The notes under the pieces are model-generated. The model saw only the letters and a program-made list of their open reading frames with translations, had not been told where the DNA came from and made no database searches. A stretch of 64,000 nt of DNA, taken from positions 1 to 64,000 of the forward strand of contig CAIMLX010000267.1 of NCBI GenBank assembly GCA_903842455.1. The letters run 5' to 3'. Source of the stretch: an uncultured Hyphomicrobiales bacterium. Lineage in GTDB: Bacteria > Pseudomonadota > Alphaproteobacteria > Rhizobiales > Devosiaceae. Below, one piece after another: positions 1 to 9,823 of the stretch (within the stretch, counting starts at the first letter, position 1; every line of letters begins with the position of its first letter). A program made the translations under genes and the position numbers.

Positions 1-294
1 GGGCCAGCGGCTGACGGCTTCGGCGAAGCGGTCGAGTTCTGCGGCGCGCTGGCGTTCGAGCTTGATGGAGATGAAGACCGAGACGGGAAGGCCGACGGCT
101 TTCTGGTCCACCGTCGCGGCGTAGGCCGTGATGATGCCGCTGGTTTCGAGCTGGCGGATGCGGCGGAGGCAAGGGGAGGCCGAGAGGCCGACGCGGTCGG
201 CGATGGCCTGCACCGTCATGCGCCCATCCTCCTGCAGGGCGCGGAGGATTTTTCGGTCAATCGGGCTCAGCTTTGTATTGGCGGTTTCTGCCAC
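1..294 (-). CDS. Lrp/AsnC family transcriptional regulator (3' part outside window)
   Basis: Minus-strand translation VAETANTKLSPIDRKILRALQEDGRMTVQAIADRVGLSASPCLRRIRQLETSGIITAYAATVDQKAVGLPVSVFISIKLERQ is a typical Lrp HTH; GTG start at 294. Confidence 0.85.
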   Translation of the reverse strand, partial: MAETANTKLSPIDRKILRALQEDGRMTVQAIADRVGLSASPCLRRIRQLETSGIITAYAATVDQKAVGLPVSVFISIKLERQRAAELDRFAEAVSRWP

Positions 295-408
295 TCGATC
301 GCGACCCTCAGGTGAAATCCTGCGCAAATGACTGCGTCGACGCTCAAGATAGATGGAAACTGCCGGGCGCGCGAGAGCAGACTGATCCGAATATCGCAGG
401 GGAGCCGC

Positions 409-2796
409 ATGGACGGATTGGTAGAGGCGCGGGACCGGATCAGGCTGATCGAGGCGTTGACGAAAAAGACGCTGTGGCTCTCCAACTGGATGATCCACCA
501 CGCCAATCACATCCGGCCGAACCCCGATGGGCTGAAGGTGGGTGGGCACCAGGCGTCCTCGGCATCGATGACGGCAATCCTGTCGGCGCTGTACTTTGGG
601 GTGCTGCGACCCGAAGACCGGTTGGCGGTGAAGCCGCATGCGTCGCCGGTGTTCCACGCCATCCAGTACCTGTTCGGCAAGCAAAGCCTCGACAAGCTCA
701 AGGCGTTTCGCGGCTATGGCGGGGCGCAGTCGTATCCGTCGCGCACCAAGGACACGGACGACGTGGATTTCTCCACCGGTTCGGTGGGGCTGGGGGTGGC
801 GTTCACCGCGTTCGCCTCGATGGTGCAGGACTATGTGCGGCTGAAGCCTTGGTCGAAGCTTGGGGCAAAGCAGCGGCCCGAGGGGCGGATGGTGGCGCTG
901 GTGGGCGACGCCGAGCTCGACGAGGGCAATGTCTACGAGTGCCTGCAGGAGGGCTGGAAGCACAACCTGCGCAATTGCTGGTGGGTGATCGACTACAACC
1001 GGCAGTCGCTCGACGGGGTAGTGCGCGAGGGCCTCTACGACCGGATCGAGGCGATCTTCGCGGCCTTCGGCTGGAAGGTGGTAACGCTGAAATATGGCGT
1101 GCTGCAGCGGGCGGCGTTCGAGGAACCGGGCGGGCAGCGGCTGCGCGACTGGATCGACAGCTGCCCGAACGCCACCTACTCGGCGCTGATGTTTCGCGGC
1201 GGGGCGGCGTGGCGCGAGCGGTTGGCCGACGAAATCGGCGACCAGGGGCCGACCACGGCGCTGCTCGAACGGCGGACCGATGCCCAACTGGCCGAACTGA
1301 TGGCGAATCTCGGTGGGCACTGCATCCCGAGCCTCTTAGCTGAGTTCGAAGCGGCCACCTCCGACCAGCCCACGGTGTTCATTGCCTATACGGTGAAGGG
1401 CTGGGGCACGCCGCTGGCCGGGCACAAGGACAACCATGCCGGGCAGATGACCGGGGCGCAGATGGAAACGCTGCGCAAGTCGATGCAGGTGCGCGAGGGG
1501 CATGAGTGGGACAAGTTCGAGGGGCTGGGCGAGGCGCGCGAAGTGGAGCGCTTCCTCGCGACGGTGCCGTTCAATACCGACGCGACGCGGCGGCTGAGCT
1601 CGCCGCGGGTCGAGACCATCGGGCCGCAGTTCGTGGGCACCGGAGCGACCTCGACGCAGACGGCGTTCGGCAAGGTGCTCGACGCCATCGCCAAGACCGA
1701 CAGCGAGATGGCGAAGCGCATCGTCACGACGTCGCCGGACGTGACGGTATCGACCAATCTCGGCACCTGGGTGAACCGGCGGCACCTGTTTGCCAATGAG
1801 GACCTGGCGGACGTTTTCCAGACCGAAGCCATCCCCAGCGCGCAGAAGTGGCAGTTCAAGCCCGAGGGGCAGCATATCGAACTGGGCATCGCCGAGATGA
1901 ACCTGTTCCTGCTGCTCGGTGCGGCGGGGCTCAGCCATTCGCTGTTCGGCGAGCGGCTGCTGCCGGTGGGAACGCTCTACGATCCGTTCATTTCCCGCGG
2001 CCTCGATGCGCTGAATTATGCCTGCTACCAGGACGCGCGGTTCTTGCTGGTGGCGACGCCGTCGGGCGTGTCGCTGGCGGGGGAGGGCGGGGCGCACCAG
2101 TCGATCGCCTCGCCGCTGATCGGCATGTCGCAGGACGGGCTGGCGAGTTTTGAGCCGGCGTTTGCGGACGAACTCAGCATCATCATGGACTGGGCCTTCG
2201 ACTACATGCAGCGCGACGGATCGGAGCGGGCCGACCTCGCGGCGTGGCCGCGCGACGTGTCGGGGGGCTCGGTGTACCTGCGGCTATCGACGCGGGTGCT
2301 GGAGCAGGTGCCGCGGACGATGGATGCGGGGCTCGCGGACGGAATCATCCGCGGCGCGTACTGGCTGCAGCCGCCTACGCCGGCGACCGAGGTGGTGATC
2401 GCGTACCAGGGCGTGCTGGCCGACCAGGCGATCGCTGCTGCCGGGAGGATCGGGGGCGAGCGCCGCAACGTCGCGGTGCTGGCGGTAACGTCGGCCGACC
2501 GGCTGAATGCGGGCTGGCACGGCAGCCAGCGGGCGCGGCGGCGCGGCGAGGCGCCGGCGACGAGCCATATCGAGAGGTTGCTGGCGGAGGTGCCGCGGCA
2601 TGCGGGGCTAGTGACAGCAATCGACGGGCATCCGGCGACGCTGAGCTGGCTCGGCGGGGTGGGGGGGCATCGCACGATTTCGCTCGGGGTCGAGCATTTC
2701 GGCCAGACGGGCAGCGTCACCGAGCTGTACCGGCATTTCGGCATCGATGCCGAGGCGATCCGGACGGCGGCGCGGAGCTTCTTCGGTGGGCGCTGA
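409..2796 (+). CDS. Transketolase / homodimeric pyruvate dehydrogenase E1-like ThDP enzyme (MdeB-like)
   Basis: Long ORF with ThDP-type segments (GDAELDEGNVYECLQEG, GGAHQSIASPLIGMSQDG); internal ATG at 409 preferred over 328. Confidence 0.75.
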   Translation: MDGLVEARDRIRLIEALTKKTLWLSNWMIHHANHIRPNPDGLKVGGHQASSASMTAILSALYFGVLRPEDRLAVKPHASPVFHAIQYLFGKQSLDKLKAFRGYGGAQSYPSRTKDTDDVDFSTGSVGLGVAFTAFASMVQDYVRLKPWSKLGAKQRPEGRMVALVGDAELDEGNVYECLQEGWKHNLRNCWWVIDYNRQSLDGVVREGLYDRIEAIFAAFGWKVVTLKYGVLQRAAFEEPGGQRLRDWIDSCPNATYSALMFRGGAAWRERLADEIGDQGPTTALLERRTDAQLAELMANLGGHCIPSLLAEFEAATSDQPTVFIAYTVKGWGTPLAGHKDNHAGQMTGAQMETLRKSMQVREGHEWDKFEGLGEAREVERFLATVPFNTDATRRLSSPRVETIGPQFVGTGATSTQTAFGKVLDAIAKTDSEMAKRIVTTSPDVTVSTNLGTWVNRRHLFANEDLADVFQTEAIPSAQKWQFKPEGQHIELGIAEMNLFLLLGAAGLSHSLFGERLLPVGTLYDPFISRGLDALNYACYQDARFLLVATPSGVSLAGEGGAHQSIASPLIGMSQDGLASFEPAFADELSIIMDWAFDYMQRDGSERADLAAWPRDVSGGSVYLRLSTRVLEQVPRTMDAGLADGIIRGAYWLQPPTPATEVVIAYQGVLADQAIAAAGRIGGERRNVAVLAVTSADRLNAGWHGSQRARRRGEAPATSHIERLLAEVPRHAGLVTAIDGHPATLSWLGGVGGHRTISLGVEHFGQTGSVTELYRHFGIDAEAIRTAARSFFGGR

Positions 2797-2886
2797 GGGA
2801 AATGCCTACCGAATGAGCAGAGTATTATCTGCGCACATCCGTTGGACAATCAGCCTTGTAGGGCGCTTGCCAACGATGCCCGTATT

Positions 2887-2906
2887 TGTCAGACATATGT
2901 CATTGA
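2887..2906. promoter_or_regulatory. Repeated operator-like box TGTCAGACATATGTCATTGA, copy 1
   Basis: Identical 20-mer at 4816-4835; contains the perfect palindrome GACATATGTC; lies upstream of the ABC SBP gene. Confidence 0.55.
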
Positions 2907-3075
2907 TCGTGCCGCTCGGGAGGTGGCCGGTCTGGAGCAGGTCGAAGGGGATGGGACGTCGCCGCCTTTCGATTTTAACAGGGTGCGGTTTCAGGGAACA
3001 GCCATGCGGCAAGCATGGCGGCCCGGGACCGACGGGGGACGTCACAACAAGGCTCTGTATCAAGGAGGGAGCTTC

Positions 3076-4683
3076 ATGAACGCGTTGCTGAAGTTTGTCG
3101 GCGTCGCTGCACTGGCCGTGGGTTTGACCGCGGTTCCGGCGCTGGCGCAGACCAGGCTGACGGTTCCGGGTGGTTCGACCACCGGCACCTATATGGACTA
3201 CATGAAGACGGTGTATGCACGCGCCTCCGGCGCCGAGCTCCTGCAGGAGCCGCTCACCAGCTTCGACAACGAATATCAGCTGACCCCGCTCGGCGCGGCC
3301 AGCTGGTCGCAGTCGGAAGACGGCCTCACCTGGACCTTCACGCTGCGCGACGGCATGACGTGGAGCGACGGCGAGCCGGTCAAGGCGAGCGACTACGTGT
3401 TCGCCCTGCAGAATGCGGCGACTTCGGGCTACGACTTCGCCTGGTACTGGAGCTTCGCCGGCGGCATCAAGAACTGGGACGACGTGACGGGCGGCAAGGC
3501 CGACGTTTCGACCCTCGGCCTTGGCGCTCCGGACGACAAGACCCTCACCGTCACCACCAATGCGCCCAAGCCGTATCTGCCGGGCGTGGTGTCGCTGTGG
3601 TACCCGGTGCCGAAGCATCAGTTCGACAAGTTCGGCGACGACTGGTCGACCAACGTTGCCAACGTGGTGTCGAGCGGCCCCTTCCTGCTGCAGAGCTGGG
3701 AGAAGTCGAACAACTCGGTCGTGCTGACCAAGAACCCGGCCTACAATGGTCCGTGGGTGGCACAGGTCGATGAACTGACGATCGACCCGTCGGTCGGCAG
3801 CCCGGAAGTCGGCATGCCCGCCTTCCTCGCCGGCGACCTCGCCTTCACCAATCTCAACGCCGGCCAGATCCCGGTGGTGAAGCAGCGCTTCCCCGACTCG
3901 ATCCGCAGCGAAGCGGTGTTCGCGACCTCGTATATCGCGTTCGACCTCGAGAAGGCGCCGTTCGACAATGTCGACGTCCGCCGCGCGCTCTACTACGCGA
4001 TCAACCGTGACGAACTGACGTCCACGGTGCTCAAGGACATCGCCATCCCGGCTCGCTCGATCCTGGCACCCGGCTACCCTGGGTACTCCGACACCGTCGC
4101 GGCGCAGGCCGTGTTCGACCCGGAGAAGGCCAAGGAACTGATGGCCAAGGCTGGCTACGCGAACGGCGAAGGCTTCCCGGAAATCGAAATCTGGTTCCGT
4201 GAAGAAGGTGGCTATAACGGCGCCATCCTGCCCCCGATGGCCCAGTACCTGCAGTCGCAGTTCAAGGAGATCCTCGGGATCACCATGAATATCCGGGTGA
4301 TGCCGGGCAAGGACTGGATGGAGGGCATGCTCGCCCGCAAGAACAACATCTATCTTGCGCCCTACGAGTACGACTATCTCGATCCCTCGAACTTCTACGG
4401 CCTGTTCTACAATGGCGGCCGCCACAGCTATTTCGTGCCTGAGTACGATGCGCTGGTTGCGGAAGCCGACAAGAACCCGGTCTGGGAAGAGCGCGTGAAG
4501 CTCTACGAGCAGGCCGAGCAGCTGATGATCGACCAGGGGCTGATCGTGCCGCTGGTGCATCCGATCACCACGGCGGCCATCAGCGACAACATCACCGGTC
4601 CCGGTGTGTCGCCCAACTCGCGCGGCTTCACTCCGCTCGGCCGTATCGGCAACTTCATCTACTCGCATATCAGCGTGAAGTAA
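3076..4683 (+). CDS. Peptide/dipeptide-type ABC transporter substrate-binding protein (SBP_bac_5)
   Basis: Signal peptide MNALLKFVGVAALAVGLTAVPALAQ; SBP_bac_5 features (W..SEDGLTWTFTLRDGMTWSDGEPVKASDYVFAL); AGGAGG upstream of ATG 3076. Confidence 0.9.
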   Translation: MNALLKFVGVAALAVGLTAVPALAQTRLTVPGGSTTGTYMDYMKTVYARASGAELLQEPLTSFDNEYQLTPLGAASWSQSEDGLTWTFTLRDGMTWSDGEPVKASDYVFALQNAATSGYDFAWYWSFAGGIKNWDDVTGGKADVSTLGLGAPDDKTLTVTTNAPKPYLPGVVSLWYPVPKHQFDKFGDDWSTNVANVVSSGPFLLQSWEKSNNSVVLTKNPAYNGPWVAQVDELTIDPSVGSPEVGMPAFLAGDLAFTNLNAGQIPVVKQRFPDSIRSEAVFATSYIAFDLEKAPFDNVDVRRALYYAINRDELTSTVLKDIAIPARSILAPGYPGYSDTVAAQAVFDPEKAKELMAKAGYANGEGFPEIEIWFREEGGYNGAILPPMAQYLQSQFKEILGITMNIRVMPGKDWMEGMLARKNNIYLAPYEYDYLDPSNFYGLFYNGGRHSYFVPEYDALVAEADKNPVWEERVKLYEQAEQLMIDQGLIVPLVHPITTAAISDNITGPGVSPNSRGFTPLGRIGNFIYSHISVK

Positions 4684-4699
4684 GAGAACGTGCCACTGC

Positions 4700-4725
4700 G
4701 CTCCCCGGCCCCAGGGCCGGGGAGC
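4700..4725. other. Strong intergenic hairpin between SBP and ATPase genes
   Basis: GCTCCCCGGCCC-CA-GGGCCGGGGAGC, perfect 12-bp arms, no U tract. Confidence 0.6.
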
Positions 4726-4815
4726 GTCCTGACCGCCCGACCCGTCGCACCTGGCGAGGGTCGCAAACGGACACCGCGCAAAGCCTCCTGCCATGCTCGC
4801 GAGTCTGCGATTAAA

Positions 4816-4835
4816 TGTCAGACATATGTCATTGA
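4816..4835. promoter_or_regulatory. Repeated operator-like box TGTCAGACATATGTCATTGA, copy 2
   Basis: Identical to 2887-2906; upstream of the ATPase-permease genes. Confidence 0.55.
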
Positions 4836-4989
4836 CGCGGATTGTCGTGGGCATGCTCGAGCACGAGAACGACCTGTATCTGGCGCCCGGTGAGGGCGGA
4901 GGTGGGGCGTTGCTCATGCGGGCAGGACCCGTAACCGAAATGAACCGGCGTCTCCGGCTTCCGCCGGGGCGCTCCGCCCGGGACAACGC

Positions 4990-6759
4990 ATGAATCTGGT
5001 AGAGATCAAGGGTCTGAAGGTCAGCTTCCGCCAGCATGGCGGTGAAGTGGAAGCCGTGCGCGGCATCGACCTCAGCCTCAAGGACGGCGAAAGCCTCGGC
5101 ATCGTGGGAGAGTCTGGTTCGGGCAAGTCGGTGACCTGCCTCGCCCTGATGCGGCTGCTCGCCAACACCGCCACCGTGACGGCCGACAAGCTGGAACTGA
5201 GCGGCATCGACGTGCTCAAGGCGAACAACCGGAAGATGGCGTCGATCCGCGGCAGCTCCGCGGCGATGATCTTCCAGGACCCGGCGACGGCGTTCGACCC
5301 GGTGTTCACCATCGGCCACCAGATGGTCGAAACCATCCAGACGCATCGCGGGCTATCCAAGAAAGTGGCGATGGCCGAGGCCGAGCAGCTGCTGCTCAAG
5401 GTCGAGATCAAGAACGCCAAGGACGTGCTGGCCTATTACCCGCACCAGCTGTCGGGCGGCATGCTGCAGCGCGCGATGATCGCGATGGCGCTCTCCTGCC
5501 GGCCCAAGGTGCTGATCGCCGACGAGCCGACCACGGCGCTCGACGTCACCATCCAGGCGCAGATCCTGCAGCTCATCAAGGGCCTGCAGGCCGAAATGGG
5601 CATGGCGCTGATCATGATCACCCACGACCTCGGCGTCATCGCCGAGACGGTCGACCGGGTGGTGGTGATGTATGGCGGCAAGGTGATGGAAGAGGGGCCG
5701 GTCGAGCAGATTTTCGACAGCCCCAAGCACAGCTACACCCAGTCGCTGCTGGCCAGCCTGCGGGCCGGCGAGACGCGACGGATCGACCCGGTGGCGCCTG
5801 AACCGGTGGCGCCGGCGCTCGAACTCAAGAACCTCGGCAAGATCTACAAGCTGCGCCGGCGGGGCCGGATCCTCTCGACCTACACGGATTTTTCGGCGGT
5901 GCGGGGGGTGAACCTGGTGCTGCCGCGCAACAAGATCGTCGGGCTCGTCGGCGAAAGCGGATCGGGCAAGAGCACGACCGGGATGATGGCGATGCGGTTG
6001 CTCGAGCCGACGACCGGCCGGATCGTGGTCGACGGCGCCGATGTGTCGGACCTCGGCATCGAGGCGCTGAAGCCCTACCGCAAGAGCATGCAGGTGATCT
6101 TCCAGGACAGCTATTCGGCGCTCGACCCGATGATGACGCTGAGCCAGATCATCGCCGAGCCGCTCGACATCCACCAGATCGGTACCTCGCGCGAGCGGCT
6201 CGAGAAGGCCCTGGGCTGGCTCGAGCGGGTGGGCCTCGACCGCAATTTCGGCACGCGCTATCCGCATGAATTGTCGGGCGGGCAGCGCCAGCGCGTTGCC
6301 ATCGCCCGCGCCCTCATCCTCGGGCCGAAGGTGCTGGTAGCAGACGAGCCGACCTCGGCGCTCGACGTCACCGTGAAGGCGCAGATCATCGGGCTGCTGA
6401 AGGACCTGCAGACGCAGATGGGCCTGTCGATGCTGTTCATCAGCCACGACCTCAGCGTCGTGCGCTCGCTCACCGATACGGTGGTGGTGATGTACAAGGG
6501 CCGCGTGGTGGAGCAGGCGCCGACCGGCGCCATCTTCGCCAATCCGCGCCATCCCTATACCCGCGCGCTGCTGGACGCGATCCCGGTCACCAATCCGCGC
6601 GACCGGCGAATTCGTACCTTCCTGCAGCAGTCCGACATCGACAAGGCCACGCCGCATTTTGTGGTGGCCGAACTGCCGGGCTTCGTGCAGCCGGCGCCGG
6701 AGCCGCAACTGGTGGCCGTCGCGCCGGGACACCTGGTGGAAGCGGTGGTAACGCGATGA
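4990..6759 (+). CDS. Dipeptide/oligopeptide ABC transporter, fused dual ATP-binding protein (DppD-DppF type)
   Basis: Two Walker A motifs ([22 protein letters not shown]) and two signature motifs ([16 protein letters not shown]). Confidence 0.93.
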   Translation: MNLVEIKGLKVSFRQHGGEVEAVRGIDLSLKDGESLGIVGESGSGKSVTCLALMRLLANTATVTADKLELSGIDVLKANNRKMASIRGSSAAMIFQDPATAFDPVFTIGHQMVETIQTHRGLSKKVAMAEAEQLLLKVEIKNAKDVLAYYPHQLSGGMLQRAMIAMALSCRPKVLIADEPTTALDVTIQAQILQLIKGLQAEMGMALIMITHDLGVIAETVDRVVVMYGGKVMEEGPVEQIFDSPKHSYTQSLLASLRAGETRRIDPVAPEPVAPALELKNLGKIYKLRRRGRILSTYTDFSAVRGVNLVLPRNKIVGLVGESGSGKSTTGMMAMRLLEPTTGRIVVDGADVSDLGIEALKPYRKSMQVIFQDSYSALDPMMTLSQIIAEPLDIHQIGTSRERLEKALGWLERVGLDRNFGTRYPHELSGGQRQRVAIARALILGPKVLVADEPTSALDVTVKAQIIGLLKDLQTQMGLSMLFISHDLSVVRSLTDTVVVMYKGRVVEQAPTGAIFANPRHPYTRALLDAIPVTNPRDRRIRTFLQQSDIDKATPHFVVAELPGFVQPAPEPQLVAVAPGHLVEAVVTR

Positions 6760-6772
6760 CGAGGGCCAAGCC

Positions 6773-7705
6773 ATGATCATCTATCTCATCAAGCGCCTGC
6801 TCTCGATCGCGCTGACGTTCTTCATCGTCTCGCTGCTCGTCTTCCTGATGATGCACGCAGTGCCGGGCGGTCCGTTCACCGAAAAGGACATGCCGCTCTC
6901 GGCGGAAGTCAAGGCGGCGCTCAACGCCCGCCTCGGCCTCGACAAGCCGCTGTGGGTTCAATACGTCAACTACATGGCCGGCGTGCTGCAGGGGAACTGG
7001 GGCGTGCCCTACCAGTCGCCCGGCGAGACGGTGATCAGCCTGCTGCGTCAGGCCTGGATCCCGAGCCTGATCCTCGGTGGCTCGGGCGTCATCATCGGCG
7101 CAATTCTGGGCATCCTGATCGGCATGGCGGCGGCGCTGAAGCGCAACACCTGGATCGACTACCTCGCCTCGGCGCTGTCAGTGCTCGGCCTCACCATCCC
7201 GGTCTTCGTCATCTCGATGATGCTGATCCTGATCTTTGCGGTGTGGCTCGGCTGGCTGCCGGCCAGCGGCTGGGGCAAGCCGGAGCGCTGGATCCTGCCG
7301 ATCGCCGCCTATGCCGCCATCCCGCTCGCTACCTATGCGCGCTACACCCGCTCGGCGATGCTCGACACGCTGAACCGGCCGTTTGTGACGGCGCTCAGGG
7401 CCAAGGGGCTGAGCGAGGGGCGCATCATCTTCCAGCACGTGCTGCGCAACTCGGCGATCCCGATGGTGACGGTGTTCCTGCCGATGTTCATCGGCACAGC
7501 TACGGGCTCGATCTTCGTCGAAGCGATGTTCCGCATCCCCGGGCTCGGCAGCTACTTCGTTTCCTCGATCGAGAACCGTGACTATCCGCTCGAGATGGCC
7601 CTGGTGCTGATGGTCACGATCGGCATCTGCTTTGCCTACCTCATTTCCGACATCGCCTATGCGTGGCTCAATCCCCGCATCCGCCTGGGAGACGACACCC
7701 AATGA
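6773..7705 (+). CDS. ABC transporter permease (DppB type)
   Basis: MIIYLIKRLLSIALTFFIVSLLVFLMMHAVPGGPF; typical BPD_transp_1 permease. Confidence 0.92.
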   Translation: MIIYLIKRLLSIALTFFIVSLLVFLMMHAVPGGPFTEKDMPLSAEVKAALNARLGLDKPLWVQYVNYMAGVLQGNWGVPYQSPGETVISLLRQAWIPSLILGGSGVIIGAILGILIGMAAALKRNTWIDYLASALSVLGLTIPVFVISMMLILIFAVWLGWLPASGWGKPERWILPIAAYAAIPLATYARYTRSAMLDTLNRPFVTALRAKGLSEGRIIFQHVLRNSAIPMVTVFLPMFIGTATGSIFVEAMFRIPGLGSYFVSSIENRDYPLEMALVLMVTIGICFAYLISDIAYAWLNPRIRLGDDTQ

Positions 7706-8607
7706 GCACCCAGATCGACGCGGACGCCACCACCCTCGCCGCGCCGCCTGCGACAAAGCAGCGGAGCCCGGCCTATTTCGCCTGGCGGCGCTTCACCGCG
7801 AACAAGGCGGCGGTGGTGGGCGGGGCCGTGCTCGGCATCATCGTGCTGATGGCGATTCTCGCGCCGCTGTTCACCAAGACAGACCCGACGGCGCAGGCCT
7901 ACCTGACCCAGTCGCTGGCCTTCCCGTCGGCGGAGTTCTGGTTTGGCGTGGATGACCTGGGCCGCGACTTCTTCACCCGCGTCGTCTACGGGGCCCGGGT
8001 GTCGCTTTCGATCGGCTTTGCTGCGGCCAGCTTCAGCCTGCTGATCGGCATTCCGGTCGGCGCGATCGCCGGCTATTTCGGCGGCCGGATCGACTGGTTC
8101 ATCATGCGCGTCATCGAGATTTTCTCGGTGGTGCCGTCGCTGCTGGCCGCCATGCTGCTCGGGGCGCTGACGGGGGGCGGTTACGTCACCATCGTGATCA
8201 TCGCTGCCGCGTTCGGCTGGTTCGGCGTCTGCCTGCTGGTCCGGGCGCAGGTGAAATCGTTCCGCGAGAAGGATTTCGTCCGTTCTGCCCAGGCACTGGG
8301 CGCCTCCCCCTGGTACATCCTCCGCCGGCACGTCATCCCCAACTCGCTGTCGCCGATCATCGTCGGCTTCGTGCTGGCCATGCCGGGGGCGATGATGCTC
8401 GAAGCATCGCTCAGCTTCCTCGGCATCGGCGTGGCGCCACCGACGCCGAGCTGGGGGCAGATGATCAATGTCGGCATCAACTTCATGTTCTTCTACTGGC
8501 ACATGGCGGTGTTCCCCACCGCCGCGCTGGCCATCACCGTTCTCGCCACCACGCTGTTCGGCGACGGACTGCGCGATGCGCTCGATCCCACTCTGAAAGG
8601 CCGCTGA
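7702..8607 (+). CDS. ABC transporter permease (DppC type)
   Basis: AWRRFTANKAAVVGG.. N-terminus and EAA-like loop; ATGA overlap with the preceding permease. Confidence 0.92.
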   Translation: MSTQIDADATTLAAPPATKQRSPAYFAWRRFTANKAAVVGGAVLGIIVLMAILAPLFTKTDPTAQAYLTQSLAFPSAEFWFGVDDLGRDFFTRVVYGARVSLSIGFAAASFSLLIGIPVGAIAGYFGGRIDWFIMRVIEIFSVVPSLLAAMLLGALTGGGYVTIVIIAAAFGWFGVCLLVRAQVKSFREKDFVRSAQALGASPWYILRRHVIPNSLSPIIVGFVLAMPGAMMLEASLSFLGIGVAPPTPSWGQMINVGINFMFFYWHMAVFPTAALAITVLATTLFGDGLRDALDPTLKGR

Positions 8608-8608
8608 C

Positions 8609-9808
8609 TTGTCGTCGAACCTTGCCAAGCACTTCCTCCTCCGCGAGGACGTGACCTTCCTCAACCACGGGTCGTTCGGCGCCTGTCCGCGACCGGTGTT
8701 CGAGACCTACCAGCGCTTCCAGCTGGAGCTCGAGGGCGAGCCGGTGGATTTCCTCGGTCGCCGGCTCACCGAGCTGATGAAGCCGCCGCGCGAGGCGCTC
8801 GGCAAGTTTCTCGGCACGACGGCCGACAACGTCGTGGGCGTGGTCAACGCCACTGGCGGGCTCAACATCGTCGCCCGGTCGCTGCCGCTCAAGCAAGGCG
8901 ACGAGATCCTCACGACCGACCATGAATACTCGGCGCTCGAGAAGACCTGGGCCTATGTGTGCCGCAAGACCGGCGCCAAGGTGGTGGTCGTGAAGGTGCC
9001 GATGCCGTTCGTGTCGGAACAGGCGTTCACCGACACGCTGGTCGCAGGGATGACCGAGCGCACCAAGGTGCTGTTCCTCAGCCACATCACTTCACCGACG
9101 GCGCTGGTGTTCCCGATCGCGCAGCCGATCGCCGAGGCGAAGAAGCGCGGCATCTGGACGGTGATCGACGGGGCGCATACGCCCGGCCATATCCCGCTCG
9201 ACCTGCCGGGGCTGGATGTCGATTTCTATTCGGGCAACTGCCACAAGTGGATGATGACGCCCAAGGGCTCGGCGTTCCTGTATGCACGGCCCGAACTGCA
9301 GGTAATGCTCGACCCGCTGGTGATCAGCCATGGCTGGACGGCCGACAACAAGGAGCCGGGGGTGCAGGGCCCGTTCGGCAACCCGGTGTTCATCGACCAG
9401 ATCGAGATGATGGGGACACGCGATCCATCCGCCATGCTGGCCGTGCCGTCGGCCATCGCCTTCCGCGAAGAGCACGACTGGGCCTCGGTGCAGCGCGCCT
9501 GCACGGCGCTGGCGCAGGAGACCGCCGAACGGTTGCGCGAACTCACCGGGCTGGAGCCATTGTCGTCGCCGGAGTTTTCGGCGCCGCAGATGGTGGCCAT
9601 GCCGATTCCCGAATGTGATCCGCTGGAAATCCACAAGCAGTTGTGGGAGCGCTACAAGATCGAGATTCCCGTCTTCAAGTGGCAGGATCACCATATCGCC
9701 CGGCTGTCGGTGCAGGGCTATAACAGCAAGCCGCAGATGGACTACCTGATCGAGGCGCTGACCGAACTGCTGGGACTGGGAGCGGAGCGCAGACGTCAGC
9801 ACGGCTGA
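8609..9808 (+). CDS. Aminotransferase class V-fold PLP enzyme (isopenicillin-N epimerase-like)
   Basis: FLNHGSFGACPRPVFETYQRFQ..; PLP lysine region DFYSGNCHKWMMTPKGSAFLY; TTG start. Confidence 0.85.
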   Translation: MSSNLAKHFLLREDVTFLNHGSFGACPRPVFETYQRFQLELEGEPVDFLGRRLTELMKPPREALGKFLGTTADNVVGVVNATGGLNIVARSLPLKQGDEILTTDHEYSALEKTWAYVCRKTGAKVVVVKVPMPFVSEQAFTDTLVAGMTERTKVLFLSHITSPTALVFPIAQPIAEAKKRGIWTVIDGAHTPGHIPLDLPGLDVDFYSGNCHKWMMTPKGSAFLYARPELQVMLDPLVISHGWTADNKEPGVQGPFGNPVFIDQIEMMGTRDPSAMLAVPSAIAFREEHDWASVQRACTALAQETAERLRELTGLEPLSSPEFSAPQMVAMPIPECDPLEIHKQLWERYKIEIPVFKWQDHHIARLSVQGYNSKPQMDYLIEALTELLGLGAERRRQHG

Positions 9809-9823
9809 CAAATCCGGCGAACT

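Noticed and set aside
273-1343. 356-aa ORF overlapping the transketolase-like gene
   Set aside because: Gly/Ala/Arg-rich alternate frame; the 409-2796 frame carries recognisable enzyme motifs.
2806-5346. 846-aa antisense ORF
   Set aside because: Shadow ORF opposite the SBP and ATPase genes; Arg/His/Asp-rich low-complexity composition typical of the reverse frame in high-GC DNA.
9795-9809. GTCAG-CACGG-CTGAC dyad before the GntR gene
   Set aside because: Lies inside the end of the aminotransferase CDS, only 5-bp arms, and does not match the 20-bp boxes at 2887 and 4816.
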